A DNA stretch of 64,000 bases, from contig DKUL01000033.1 of NCBI GenBank assembly GCA_002490665.1, positions 1 to 64,000 on the forward strand, in the 5' to 3' direction. Shown here in pieces: positions 52,664-60,284 of this stretch; within the stretch, counting starts at the first letter, position 1; the number at the start of each line of letters is the position of its first letter. The notes beneath the pieces are model-generated. The model saw only the letters and a list, made by a program, of their open reading frames with translations, was not told the DNA's origin and ran no database searches. Both the position numbers and the translations under genes were made by a program. This DNA is from Lachnospiraceae bacterium UBA7205. GTDB taxonomy: Bacteria; Bacillota; Clostridia; Lachnospirales; Lachnospiraceae.

Positions 52664-55321
52664 TTATTCTGCTTCGCGCAGTCTCTCGACCACGGATTTT
52701 TTCACCATGAATTGATACGACAGATAAGGTATCATAATGCCCAGCAGTGCAAATAATGGGGCAATAATCAATACTGGCGAAATCGTAAACTGATAGGTGA
52801 GAAACCAAAACATGCTGCCAAGCAGATTGCCTGCAAATGGCGCAGTCAGTATGGTAAACGCCACTGTAACCAGAATGGAACCGATGGATTCATATAGTCC
52901 CTCTAAAATAAGCATCTGTTTTAGCTGCCTTCCTGTCATGCCTACCGCCTGCAATACGGCAAGCTCCCTCTTGCGTGACAGGATTCCTGTGACAATGGAG
53001 TTTATGAAATTCAGAATTCCAACAAGTCCTACGATAAGGCTAAGTACGCTTCCCACGAATGCAAACATATTCCTAAATTGAGAAAATTCTGCTTCCTGCT
53101 TCCTACGGCTCTCATATCCATACTCGTCCGCAATGTTTTCTGTATAGTCAGCCAGAAAGCTGTCCATGTCCTCATTATATTGCGGGTTATCATGTTCCAT
53201 GTCAAGCGCATAATACATCACTGCCGATGATTCTGTCTCCTGAAGGAATGTATCTGCCCCCATGACAAACTGTGCACCGCTATAATAACGGTAATTCATC
53301 TGATTTGGGACAACCACCAGCGCCACTACCTCATAATCCCTGTCATGATAGACAACCGGCCGTGATGAAACCGGTACACTGTCCGGGATATGAGCATCAT
53401 CCTCATAAACCTCGCTCGTCTCTGGGTTATAGTATTCACGCTGTTCCACATACCTGATTGTTACCGTGTCCCCGACTCTTGCCCAGTTGAATCCTGAATC
53501 CAGATTCACGTTTTCATAATCATCCGACACGTACACCGCCGCGACATAATTCCCGCCTTCGTGCAGCTTGTCAAGACTGCCTTCGATAACCCTGAGCTTG
53601 TCAAGGCAGAAATCTTCCATCCCATAGAGGCTGACATTATCCATTGCCTGACCGTTTGCTTTTACGCAATCCTGAAGCATCGCATCCACAGTTTCCTGTG
53701 GCAGGTATCCAGTATACCTTTTCCTGTAAAATTCTTCCGAAACATGGCTCTGCGCAGAAAAACCGTACGTCCTGCCGCTGTCCGCGATGCCTTTCTGTTC
53801 ATGAATCGCTGCAATCACATCCTCTTCCACGGCAATATTCTCATCCCAAAAGATACCGTTCGTCTCAAGGTGCGAAGCGTTTGCCACCAGATAATCCACG
53901 CTGATGAATTTATCTACATATTTTCCCATGTCAAAAGAATTGGAAAACGTCACTGTCAGATTCAGGAGCACAACGGCAAGGGAGAGGGAAATGACCGTCA
54001 CGGCTGTCTTTACACGGTTTCTTCCGATATTGGACCATGCCATTTTGGGCACGGAAGCGCCCTTTTTCGATTTTTTAACCGAACGCTTTATATTTTCCCC
54101 CTCCACATATCGAACTGCCTCTACTGGTGATACTTTTGCAGCGTATTTTGCAGGCTTGCGGCATGAGATCACTACGGTCAGAAGCGCAAATACCGCGGAA
54201 AACAGAAATATCAGCGGATTTACGGAAGACAGTTCAAGCCTTATGCCCTGCAGCTGTGCCGCAATTGGTTTTGTCAGGATAATACCGCAGAAATATCCGG
54301 CTGCCATTCCAAGCGGTATGCCCGCCGCAGATAACGAATATGCCTGAATATATAAGATTCTCCGAATCTGTCTGCCTGTTGTCCCTATGGTTTTGAGCAT
54401 GCCATAAAAACGGATGTCATTTGAGACAGATATCTGAAAAACATTGTAAATAATCAGGTATCCTGTAAATATAATCAGGGCAAGAATGCCTGTAATGGAA
54501 ATGATTGTCATGCCATCCAGACTTCCGTTCATCTGGGCTGACATATATCCCCAATTCACGCCATTATTAATATAACGATCCTGACTCGGTTCCTCACATT
54601 GATAACTGTAATGTGCAAGGACTGTTTTGTTATTTTCTGCGATGTTCCGACTGCTTTTATACATCACATCCAAATTATAGATTCCAGCCATTACATCCAA
54701 ATTTGCAGGATCAAACTTGGCAATCACCTCATCAACCTTGCTGTCCGGTATCAAAATATGATTTGCCACGGTTACCTCGTCATATTCCCACCAGCCGCAT
54801 AGCGTAAATGTTTCCGTGACAGTCTGTCCCTTCATGGTAATCGGAACCGTAAACTGTGCACCTATTTCGGGCTCTACACCAAGAAGCTCCAGTACCTTTA
54901 AATCGGTTGCTGCTTCGTTTGTCCCTTCCTTTGGCAGCCGCCCCTCTATTGGCTCCAGGAACATCCACTTTGCCATATTGGGGTCACACCAGCTCATTTC
55001 CACATGACTTTTATGGAATGGTCTTTCTGTTGCCATGCCGACAAAATGCCTGACACCATACTCTTTGATGAGAGGGTCATCCTTCAGCTCCTGCACCTGA
55101 TCATAGGTCAGAAATTTGAATCCGCCATGTGCATACCCGCCAACCTGTCTGAAATTTTGCTGCTCCATGCCATGCACCAGTGATGTTACAATTGTAAAAA
55201 GCGCCGTGAACAACAGTGTTGTAAGCGCTATCGCCAGGACTGACACGATATTCTTTAATTTTGCCGACCGGAGTGATTTGAAGCTGATGTTCCGTATGCA
55301 TTTCCTGTTTGCCACATTCAT
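52664..55321 (-). CDS. FtsX/MacB-type ABC transporter permease
   Basis: 885 residues. One N-terminal membrane helix (about 27-47), a large outside domain, three helices at about 280-405, a cytoplasmic link with PVEAVRY, a second helix at about 430, a second outside domain (about 455-755), and three C-terminal helices with LSRKRELAVLQAVGMTGRQLKQM, the FtsX signature. Such permeases act as mechanotransmitters or peptide exporters, often in antibiotic defence. Four-base overlap with its ATPase. Confidence 0.9.
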   Translation of the reverse strand: MNVANRKCIRNISFKSLRSAKLKNIVSVLAIALTTLLFTALFTIVTSLVHGMEQQNFRQVGGYAHGGFKFLTYDQVQELKDDPLIKEYGVRHFVGMATERPFHKSHVEMSWCDPNMAKWMFLEPIEGRLPKEGTNEAATDLKVLELLGVEPEIGAQFTVPITMKGQTVTETFTLCGWWEYDEVTVANHILIPDSKVDEVIAKFDPANLDVMAGIYNLDVMYKSSRNIAENNKTVLAHYSYQCEEPSQDRYINNGVNWGYMSAQMNGSLDGMTIISITGILALIIFTGYLIIYNVFQISVSNDIRFYGMLKTIGTTGRQIRRILYIQAYSLSAAGIPLGMAAGYFCGIILTKPIAAQLQGIRLELSSVNPLIFLFSAVFALLTVVISCRKPAKYAAKVSPVEAVRYVEGENIKRSVKKSKKGASVPKMAWSNIGRNRVKTAVTVISLSLAVVLLNLTVTFSNSFDMGKYVDKFISVDYLVANASHLETNGIFWDENIAVEEDVIAAIHEQKGIADSGRTYGFSAQSHVSEEFYRKRYTGYLPQETVDAMLQDCVKANGQAMDNVSLYGMEDFCLDKLRVIEGSLDKLHEGGNYVAAVYVSDDYENVNLDSGFNWARVGDTVTIRYVEQREYYNPETSEVYEDDAHIPDSVPVSSRPVVYHDRDYEVVALVVVPNQMNYRYYSGAQFVMGADTFLQETESSAVMYYALDMEHDNPQYNEDMDSFLADYTENIADEYGYESRRKQEAEFSQFRNMFAFVGSVLSLIVGLVGILNFINSIVTGILSRKRELAVLQAVGMTGRQLKQMLILEGLYESIGSILVTVAFTILTAPFAGNLLGSMFWFLTYQFTISPVLIIAPLFALLGIMIPYLSYQFMVKKSVVERLREAE

Positions 55322-56007
55322 GATATCCGCCCTCCGTTCTGACCCGTTACAATATGTCCGTCCTCTATGCGGATAATACGGTCTGCAAGCTGGGCGATTT
55401 CTTCATTGTGTGTGATCATCACAATGGTCTGCGTGTATTTGCGGCTCGTAATTTTTAGCAGTCCCATGACATCCTGGCTTGTCCTGCTGTCCAGATTTCC
55501 CGTCGGCTCATCTGCGAGAATAATTGCGGGTTTTGCCGCCAGCGCCCTCGCGATTGCAACGCGCTGCTGCTGCCCTCCGGAAAGATTGTTCGGCAGATTC
55601 GCCAGCTTGCTTGACAGTCCCAGCGTTTCAATAATGCTGTCAATATAGTCCTTATCTGGCTCATTTCCATCAAGCTGCACCGGCAAAACAATGTTCTCAT
55701 AGACATTCAGTACCGGCACCAGATTATAATTCTGGAAAATAAACCCAATTTTCCGGCGGCGGAATATGGTAAGCGCCTCGTCCTTCAGGGTAAAGATTTC
55801 CTTTCCGTCAACAGACACGCTGCCTGATGTCGGTCTGTCCAGACCTCCAAGCATATGCAGCAGCGTTGACTTTCCACTGCCCGATGTACCGACTACGGCG
55901 ACAAACTCCCCCTTCCCAACTGACAGATTCACACCATCCAGCGCATGTACCTCATTTTCACCACTCCCATAAACTTTTTTCAAATCGCTTGTTGATAAGA
56001 TATTCAT
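55318..56007 (-). CDS. ABC transporter ATPase, MacB/LolD/BceA type
   Basis: 229 residues from the ATG at 56007 (GGAGG upstream). Walker A GTSGSGKST, signature LSGGQQQR, Walker B IILADEPTGNLD, switch His in THN. Partner of the FtsX-type permease. No two-component system is adjacent. Confidence 0.95.
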   Translation of the reverse strand: MNILSTSDLKKVYGSGENEVHALDGVNLSVGKGEFVAVVGTSGSGKSTLLHMLGGLDRPTSGSVSVDGKEIFTLKDEALTIFRRRKIGFIFQNYNLVPVLNVYENIVLPVQLDGNEPDKDYIDSIIETLGLSSKLANLPNNLSGGQQQRVAIARALAAKPAIILADEPTGNLDSRTSQDVMGLLKITSRKYTQTIVMITHNEEIAQLADRIIRIEDGHIVTGQNGGRIS

Positions 56008-56358
56008 ATGATTCCTCCATTTGTGAAATTTTTGTTGTATTCTATTATCGCATACCATTCTTTCCACATTCTTTCCGGAATGAAATGAAATCTTACGGTT
56101 TTGTTAGAATATTCGTTCTGTTCGCATGCCTTGCGTAACACTGCATAAGTCTGCAAGTCCTTATATTTCGGTGTTTCTTGGGATTTTACGGCAAATGGTC
56201 ATTTCACGTAACCTTTCACAAATTTACGTATTTCTACACATGATTGGCCTTAAATGTTCTATAGGTATGAATATTCTTCTCAAATGGCGTAATCTGTTCC
56301 TTCAGTATCAGAAACATATTTACATTAATCCATCTCATCTTTTGTCTCCAAATAACAA

Positions 56359-56378
56359 AGGAACTGTTTCCAGTTCCT
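56359..56378 (-). terminator. Terminator behind the broken toxin gene
   Basis: AGGAACTG/CAGTTCCT perfect 8-bp stem with a 4-base loop, followed on the minus strand by TTGTTATTT. Confidence 0.6.
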
Positions 56379-56395
56379 CTATTAATACGATTTTA

Positions 56396-56605
56396 TCAGG
56401 CTTCGTAACCTCTCTGCGTTCCTCTGAATTGAAATCCTTCCTTAAATATAAAAAACATATTTGATATGGAATGGGCAGCAATACAGCCTTTTACCTTTCC
56501 ATCCACGCAAACAGAAACAATTCTCTTTGCATCTTCATAAAATGGTTCTCGAGTAAGAATATAATCAAGCAATACGTTTGTGTCAATCAGAATCCTATTT
56601 ACCAT
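56396..56605 (-). pseudogene. PIN-domain (VapC-like) toxin, frameshifted
   Basis: 69 codons. Start MVNRILIDTNVLLDYILTREPF holds the first PIN Asp and the family order continues through AAHSISNMFFIF; intact relatives have about 130 residues and two or three more acidic residues. After FFIFKEG the frame ends soon, but the +1 frame reads KDFNSEERREV, the expected PIN continuation, so one base has been inserted near 56447. The protein should be inactive. ATG overlaps the antitoxin by 11 bases. Confidence 0.8.
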
Positions 56606-56819
56606 ATTTTTCCTCTCTATATTCGGCTAATTCTGCATCATAATCAACAACAGTACCTTTCTTGCGTAACTGCTCTAATCTTTCGAATGCCGCTTTCTTT
56701 TCTGTCTGATTATCATTATACAGACCATTTACCCCCTGCATAATCTGTAATACAAAACTAATTTTATCTTCTGGCAGTTTCTCCAATTCTTTCATTGCGC
56801 TCTGTCTTAATACTTTCAT
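56595..56819 (-). CDS. Antitoxin of a type II toxin-antitoxin pair
   Basis: 74 residues: helical start MKVLRQSAMKELEKLPEDKI, then a charged C-terminal toxin-binding tail (FERLEQLRKKG, YDAELAEYREEKYGK). Layout as for small antitoxins paired with PIN toxins. The promoter and a palindrome sit directly upstream. Possibly kept after the toxin decayed. Confidence 0.75.
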   Translation of the reverse strand: MKVLRQSAMKELEKLPEDKISFVLQIMQGVNGLYNDNQTEKKAAFERLEQLRKKGTVVDYDAELAEYREEKYGK

Positions 56820-56842
56820 GAAAACACCTCACTTTGATAGTT

Positions 56843-56900
56843 TATATTGAATATACTCTACATTTTTTAGTATTATAACATTCTCATTTCCTAATTTCAA
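56843..56900 (-). promoter_or_regulatory. Toxin-antitoxin promoter and operator
   Basis: Minus strand TTGAAA (56895-56900), a 17-base spacer, perfect TATAAT (56872-56877). TATATT-G-AATATA (56843-56855) is a palindrome between -10 and ATG, suited to antitoxin autorepression. Confidence 0.65.
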
Positions 56901-56941
56901 TTAGTATTATTAGAATGTGTCTCAATACTTTTTATTCCAAT

Positions 56942-56993
56942 AACAAACAAATAAGTACAGAAATATTTCTCCAACTGTACTTATTTGTTTGTT
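56942..56993. repeat. 19-bp perfect inverted repeat
   Basis: AACAAACAAATAAGTACAG (56942-56960) and its exact complement (56975-56993) around a 14-base AT-rich loop, next to the relaxase remnant. Could be the terminator of the lost element or one of its ends. Confidence 0.6.
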
Positions 56994-57029
56994 GTTAAAA
57001 CTATATACCTAGCTAAACACAGCGCAACT

Positions 57030-57250
57030 TTAGTTCGGGGTACTTCGATAAACTGCCTTTATGCCCTTACGCTCTAAAGCGTTGGCAACCGCCCCGATAT
57101 GGATTGTCGGCTCTTGGTCAATTCCCTGTTTCTTAAAAGAACGGTGTTCCCAATATACTGCAATCCCCAACTGCGCATTGGTGACATTGATTGTGTCAGC
57201 TAAAACCTTGCGCCAGCAAATCTGAACACAAAGAGACCATTCTCTAAAAT
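57030..57250 (-). pseudogene. 3' fragment of a MobA/MobL-type relaxase
   Basis: The minus-strand frame ends with TAA at 57030 and reads CWRKVLADTINVTN, AQLGIAVYWEHRSF, KKQGIDQEPTIHIGAVANAL and ERKGIKAVYRSTPN. The HRSxxxQGIDxxPTxHxG core is the MobA/MobL (Tn/plasmid mobilisation) signature. No start codon or N-terminal catalytic part is present, so this is a remnant of a mobile element. Confidence 0.75.
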
Positions 57251-57292
57251 TTTTTTAGAAAACAGTCTCTGATACATTCATTTTAAAAATTG

Positions 57293-60133
57293 TTATCTTG
57301 CAGTACCATGCAGAAATGCACCATTTTCTTTTGCAAAAGAATTATTATTCTGGCATGCATCCCAGTTAATAGACCAACTCATAATACCCCTCATGCCAGG
57401 GTACTCGGCATCCAGCTTGGTGAATGCTGACTGCAGTGCAGAATTTGCAATCTGTCCGGATCCTGCCGCTCCCTGAGAACAGGGAACAGCGATAACCACC
57501 TGATCAGGACGTAACGGTTTGAAAAAGCCGCCGGATGTGGTGCTTTCATATAATCCGCTGGTTTCAAAACCTTCCAATAACATCTTGCACATAGCCACTA
57601 CTGCATCCTCATTGCCCATAGAATAACTCTTTCCGTCCGGAGCCGTAATCGCCGCGGAATTATAAAGCTGTACATGGACAAAGGATGTTTCTTCACGAAG
57701 GGCATTAATCATCGGAAGATAAACGCCGCTTCGAGGATCCGCATAGGCGCTTGTTCCGCCATAATATGCATAACCCAACTGCATATAAAAGGTTTCAGGA
57801 GCCCAGCTTAATATGAAATCGTCACCATAACTGTGTACAATCTGTCTGATTGCTTCAATCATATTTACGATTTTAGGAGATTTCGGATTATTGATATCCG
57901 GATCATTTCCTGAATCAAATTGTACACTGCTCTGCTCTAAGTCAATATCAATGCCATCAAAGCCATATTCATCCACAAAGCTTTTGATATCATTGACAAA
58001 TTGATTTACTGCCGTATCACTGGTTAAGGAGAAATATCCTTCATAACCGCCGATCGCCAGTACGATCTTTTTGCCCTGTGCCTGTAATGCCTTGATATCT
58101 GCCTTAAAGTCGTCCTTGGTGTAGCTGTCATTTAAGCCAGACACCTCAAACTTCATCTTTCCGTCTGTGGAACCTGCCCTGACAGGCTCTGCAAAGGAAA
58201 TATTGATAACATCCCAGTTCGGGTCTACATCACGAAGTTTTACAAAAGGAACACCGCCAGACGCATTACCGCCCCATGTGTGCCAGTAACCGATCATTAA
58301 TCTGTCGGTATTGCCTGGCATCGGAGCCGGTTTTTCAGGTTCTTCCGGTTTTTCAGGTTCTTGCGGTTCAACAGGATCTGTAGGGTTTGTCGCTTCTCCT
58401 GTCTCTAACGGAGGAAGCTCATCTAAACATTTGGAAACAGTATTGGCAAATTCATAGTTATTGGATGCGTCCCAGTTAATGGACCACGTCATGGCGCCAC
58501 GCAGATTTGCATATGCCTTAGGAGGTGTAAATCCACCCGCTTCTTTGCCGTAAACAAGGCTTTCAATTGCAGCCGTTACATTGGAAGGGCTCTGATATCC
58601 GCCGCCTGCTGCTCTGCTTGTAGCAGGAAGTCCGAGGCCTACCTGGTCAGGACGAAGTCCGCCTTCAAGCTGTGTCGTTGCTAATGCTGTCAAAAATCCG
58701 ATAGTTCCCTGATTGAAGTTACTTCCGCCGTAACCCGGCATTCCACCAGAGTTATAGTACTGGGTATTCATAATGGTCAAAATATCCTTTACCTCACGTG
58801 CAAGCTTCAAATAAGTTGCATCGTAGGTATAAATGTCCATGGTCTGCGGAGCCATCGTCAAAATGAAGCTGTCCCCTGATTTTTCTGCCAGAAGTTTTAA
58901 TGCCTGAGACAGATGCGGTACATCAATTCCATGTTCCAAATCAACATCCACACCGTCAAAGCCATATTCCTGCATTACTTTCCATGCACTGTCTGCGAAT
59001 GTCTTCGCTGCTTCATCGGAATTAATAATTACATTTCCCACTTCACCGCCGATTGCAATGATAACCTTCTGGTTCTTTTCATGCGCCTTATTTACATCAG
59101 CTTTAAAATCAGCTACTGTATAGCCGCCCAGCTCTTTGCATAAAGTGGAATCCAAATTGAAAACGATTTCACCAGATTTACTTGTTGCATCCGCAAAGGA
59201 AATGCAGATAATGTCATAGGTTTCCGGTACATCGCCCAGTTTCAGGGGAGTTGCACCATTGATAAAGTTCTGCCAGTAGCCTGTCAGCACACGATCCGGA
59301 AGTGGAGATGTACTAGGCATAGGTGCTGGTTCTTCCGGGTCGGTTGGCTCTATGGGATCTGTGGGGTCAGTCGGCTCTACAGGCTCCGTCGGGTCGGTCG
59401 GCTGTTCCGGTTCACCAGGTTTCACCTCACCAGCATATTCCTGCCACAGAGCTGGTACATTGGGTGGCTGCCAGCCGTCTAATGCAGTATGTGGCAGGAG
59501 GCATTCATAATTTACATTATTGTAAGAAACAATATCACCCATTTTGTATGTATTACCGATTTTCCAAGCATAAGCAACTGTTTCGTTTCCATCAGAAGTA
59601 TCTGTGGGGTCAGTTGGTTCTTCTGGTTCCTCCGAGGCAGCCGGTTCTTCTGGTTCTTCCAGGTCAGTCAATTCTTCTGGTTCTTCCGGGGCAGTCAATT
59701 CTACTGAGTCAGTTGATTCTGTCAGGTCTGTAGTATCCTTGCCGTTGTGGACCGTTACCGTGGTACTTCCACTGCACTTTCCATAGCTATTAGAAAGCTC
59801 CAGCTTATATACATAGGTACCATTTGCCTTGTCTTTCACAGACCAGCTCTTGCTCTGTCCATTCGGGGAATCTGCTTCCAAGTCACCACTATCAATTAGT
59901 ACATCATTTTCAAATAATTCATATGCTGTTGCATTTGTTCCCCACCAGATATTAAAAGTAATCTGATAATCGGGCTCTCCATTCCACGCATTATGCGTAA
60001 CTGTGGGAGTTGCAGGCGCACCACTCGGTGTTCCCTTATCCGTTCCTGCCGCCAAAACAGTTACTGGCAAAAGCGTCAATACCATCATAACTACAAGCCA
60101 CCACGAAAGCAGCTTATGAATGCGTTTTGTCAT
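57293..60133 (-). CDS. Secreted chitinase with two GH18 domains and a chitin-binding module
   Basis: 946 residues. Signal peptide (about 1-29, cleavage after VLA); FnIII/chitinase-N-like domain (about 40-130); Pro/Glu/Thr linker; CBM5/12-type module (about 188-236: AWKIGNTYKMGDIV...LWQEY); linker; GH18 domain 1 (about 280-570) with DGVDVDLE, catalytic Glu400; linker; GH18 domain 2 (about 606-940) with DGIDIDLE, catalytic Glu733. Both keep the MTWSINWD/MSWSINWD C-terminal strand. Degrades chitin outside the cell. No sorting motif is seen at the C-terminus. Confidence 0.95.
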   Translation of the reverse strand: MTKRIHKLLSWWLVVMMVLTLLPVTVLAAGTDKGTPSGAPATPTVTHNAWNGEPDYQITFNIWWGTNATAYELFENDVLIDSGDLEADSPNGQSKSWSVKDKANGTYVYKLELSNSYGKCSGSTTVTVHNGKDTTDLTESTDSVELTAPEEPEELTDLEEPEEPAASEEPEEPTDPTDTSDGNETVAYAWKIGNTYKMGDIVSYNNVNYECLLPHTALDGWQPPNVPALWQEYAGEVKPGEPEQPTDPTEPVEPTDPTDPIEPTDPEEPAPMPSTSPLPDRVLTGYWQNFINGATPLKLGDVPETYDIICISFADATSKSGEIVFNLDSTLCKELGGYTVADFKADVNKAHEKNQKVIIAIGGEVGNVIINSDEAAKTFADSAWKVMQEYGFDGVDVDLEHGIDVPHLSQALKLLAEKSGDSFILTMAPQTMDIYTYDATYLKLAREVKDILTIMNTQYYNSGGMPGYGGSNFNQGTIGFLTALATTQLEGGLRPDQVGLGLPATSRAAGGGYQSPSNVTAAIESLVYGKEAGGFTPPKAYANLRGAMTWSINWDASNNYEFANTVSKCLDELPPLETGEATNPTDPVEPQEPEKPEEPEKPAPMPGNTDRLMIGYWHTWGGNASGGVPFVKLRDVDPNWDVINISFAEPVRAGSTDGKMKFEVSGLNDSYTKDDFKADIKALQAQGKKIVLAIGGYEGYFSLTSDTAVNQFVNDIKSFVDEYGFDGIDIDLEQSSVQFDSGNDPDINNPKSPKIVNMIEAIRQIVHSYGDDFILSWAPETFYMQLGYAYYGGTSAYADPRSGVYLPMINALREETSFVHVQLYNSAAITAPDGKSYSMGNEDAVVAMCKMLLEGFETSGLYESTTSGGFFKPLRPDQVVIAVPCSQGAAGSGQIANSALQSAFTKLDAEYPGMRGIMSWSINWDACQNNNSFAKENGAFLHGTAR

Positions 60134-60161
60134 TTTCTTTAGTCCCTCCGATTATAATATT

Positions 60162-60192
60162 ACAGAATGCCTTGTATTTACAGGCATTCTGT
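60162..60192 (-). terminator. Hairpin following repeat copy D
   Basis: ACAGAATGCCT pairs with AGGCATTCTGT over 11 bp with a 9-base loop, between the GH18 gene and the double-GH18 gene. It lies 28 bases before the next ATG and may be an attenuator or terminator. Confidence 0.6.
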
Positions 60193-60199
60193 GATTTTT

Positions 60200-60284
60200 G
60201 TGCACAGCCCCATACAGGGGAAGTATGCCGCAGAAGCGGCGCATGGGGCGCGAGCAGGAGAAGGTAAATCTTCTCTACTCGATT
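60200..60284 (-). repeat. Copy D of the dispersed two-hairpin element
   Basis: Minus strand: AATCGAGTAGAGAAG to GGGGCTGTGCAC. Hairpin 1: GAGTAGAGAAG with CTTCTCCTGCTC. Hairpin 2: outer GCCCCAT/ATGGGGC, inner CCGC/GCGG. The outer and inner sequences differ from those of copies B and C, but pairing is kept. Supplies the TAG of the GH18 gene. Confidence 0.65.

Noticed and set aside
56090..56340. Possible coding remnant between the MacB-type operon and the toxin
   Set aside because: Short frames exist on the minus strand (for example FEKNIHTYRTFKANHV), but I cannot match them to a family; left unannotated.
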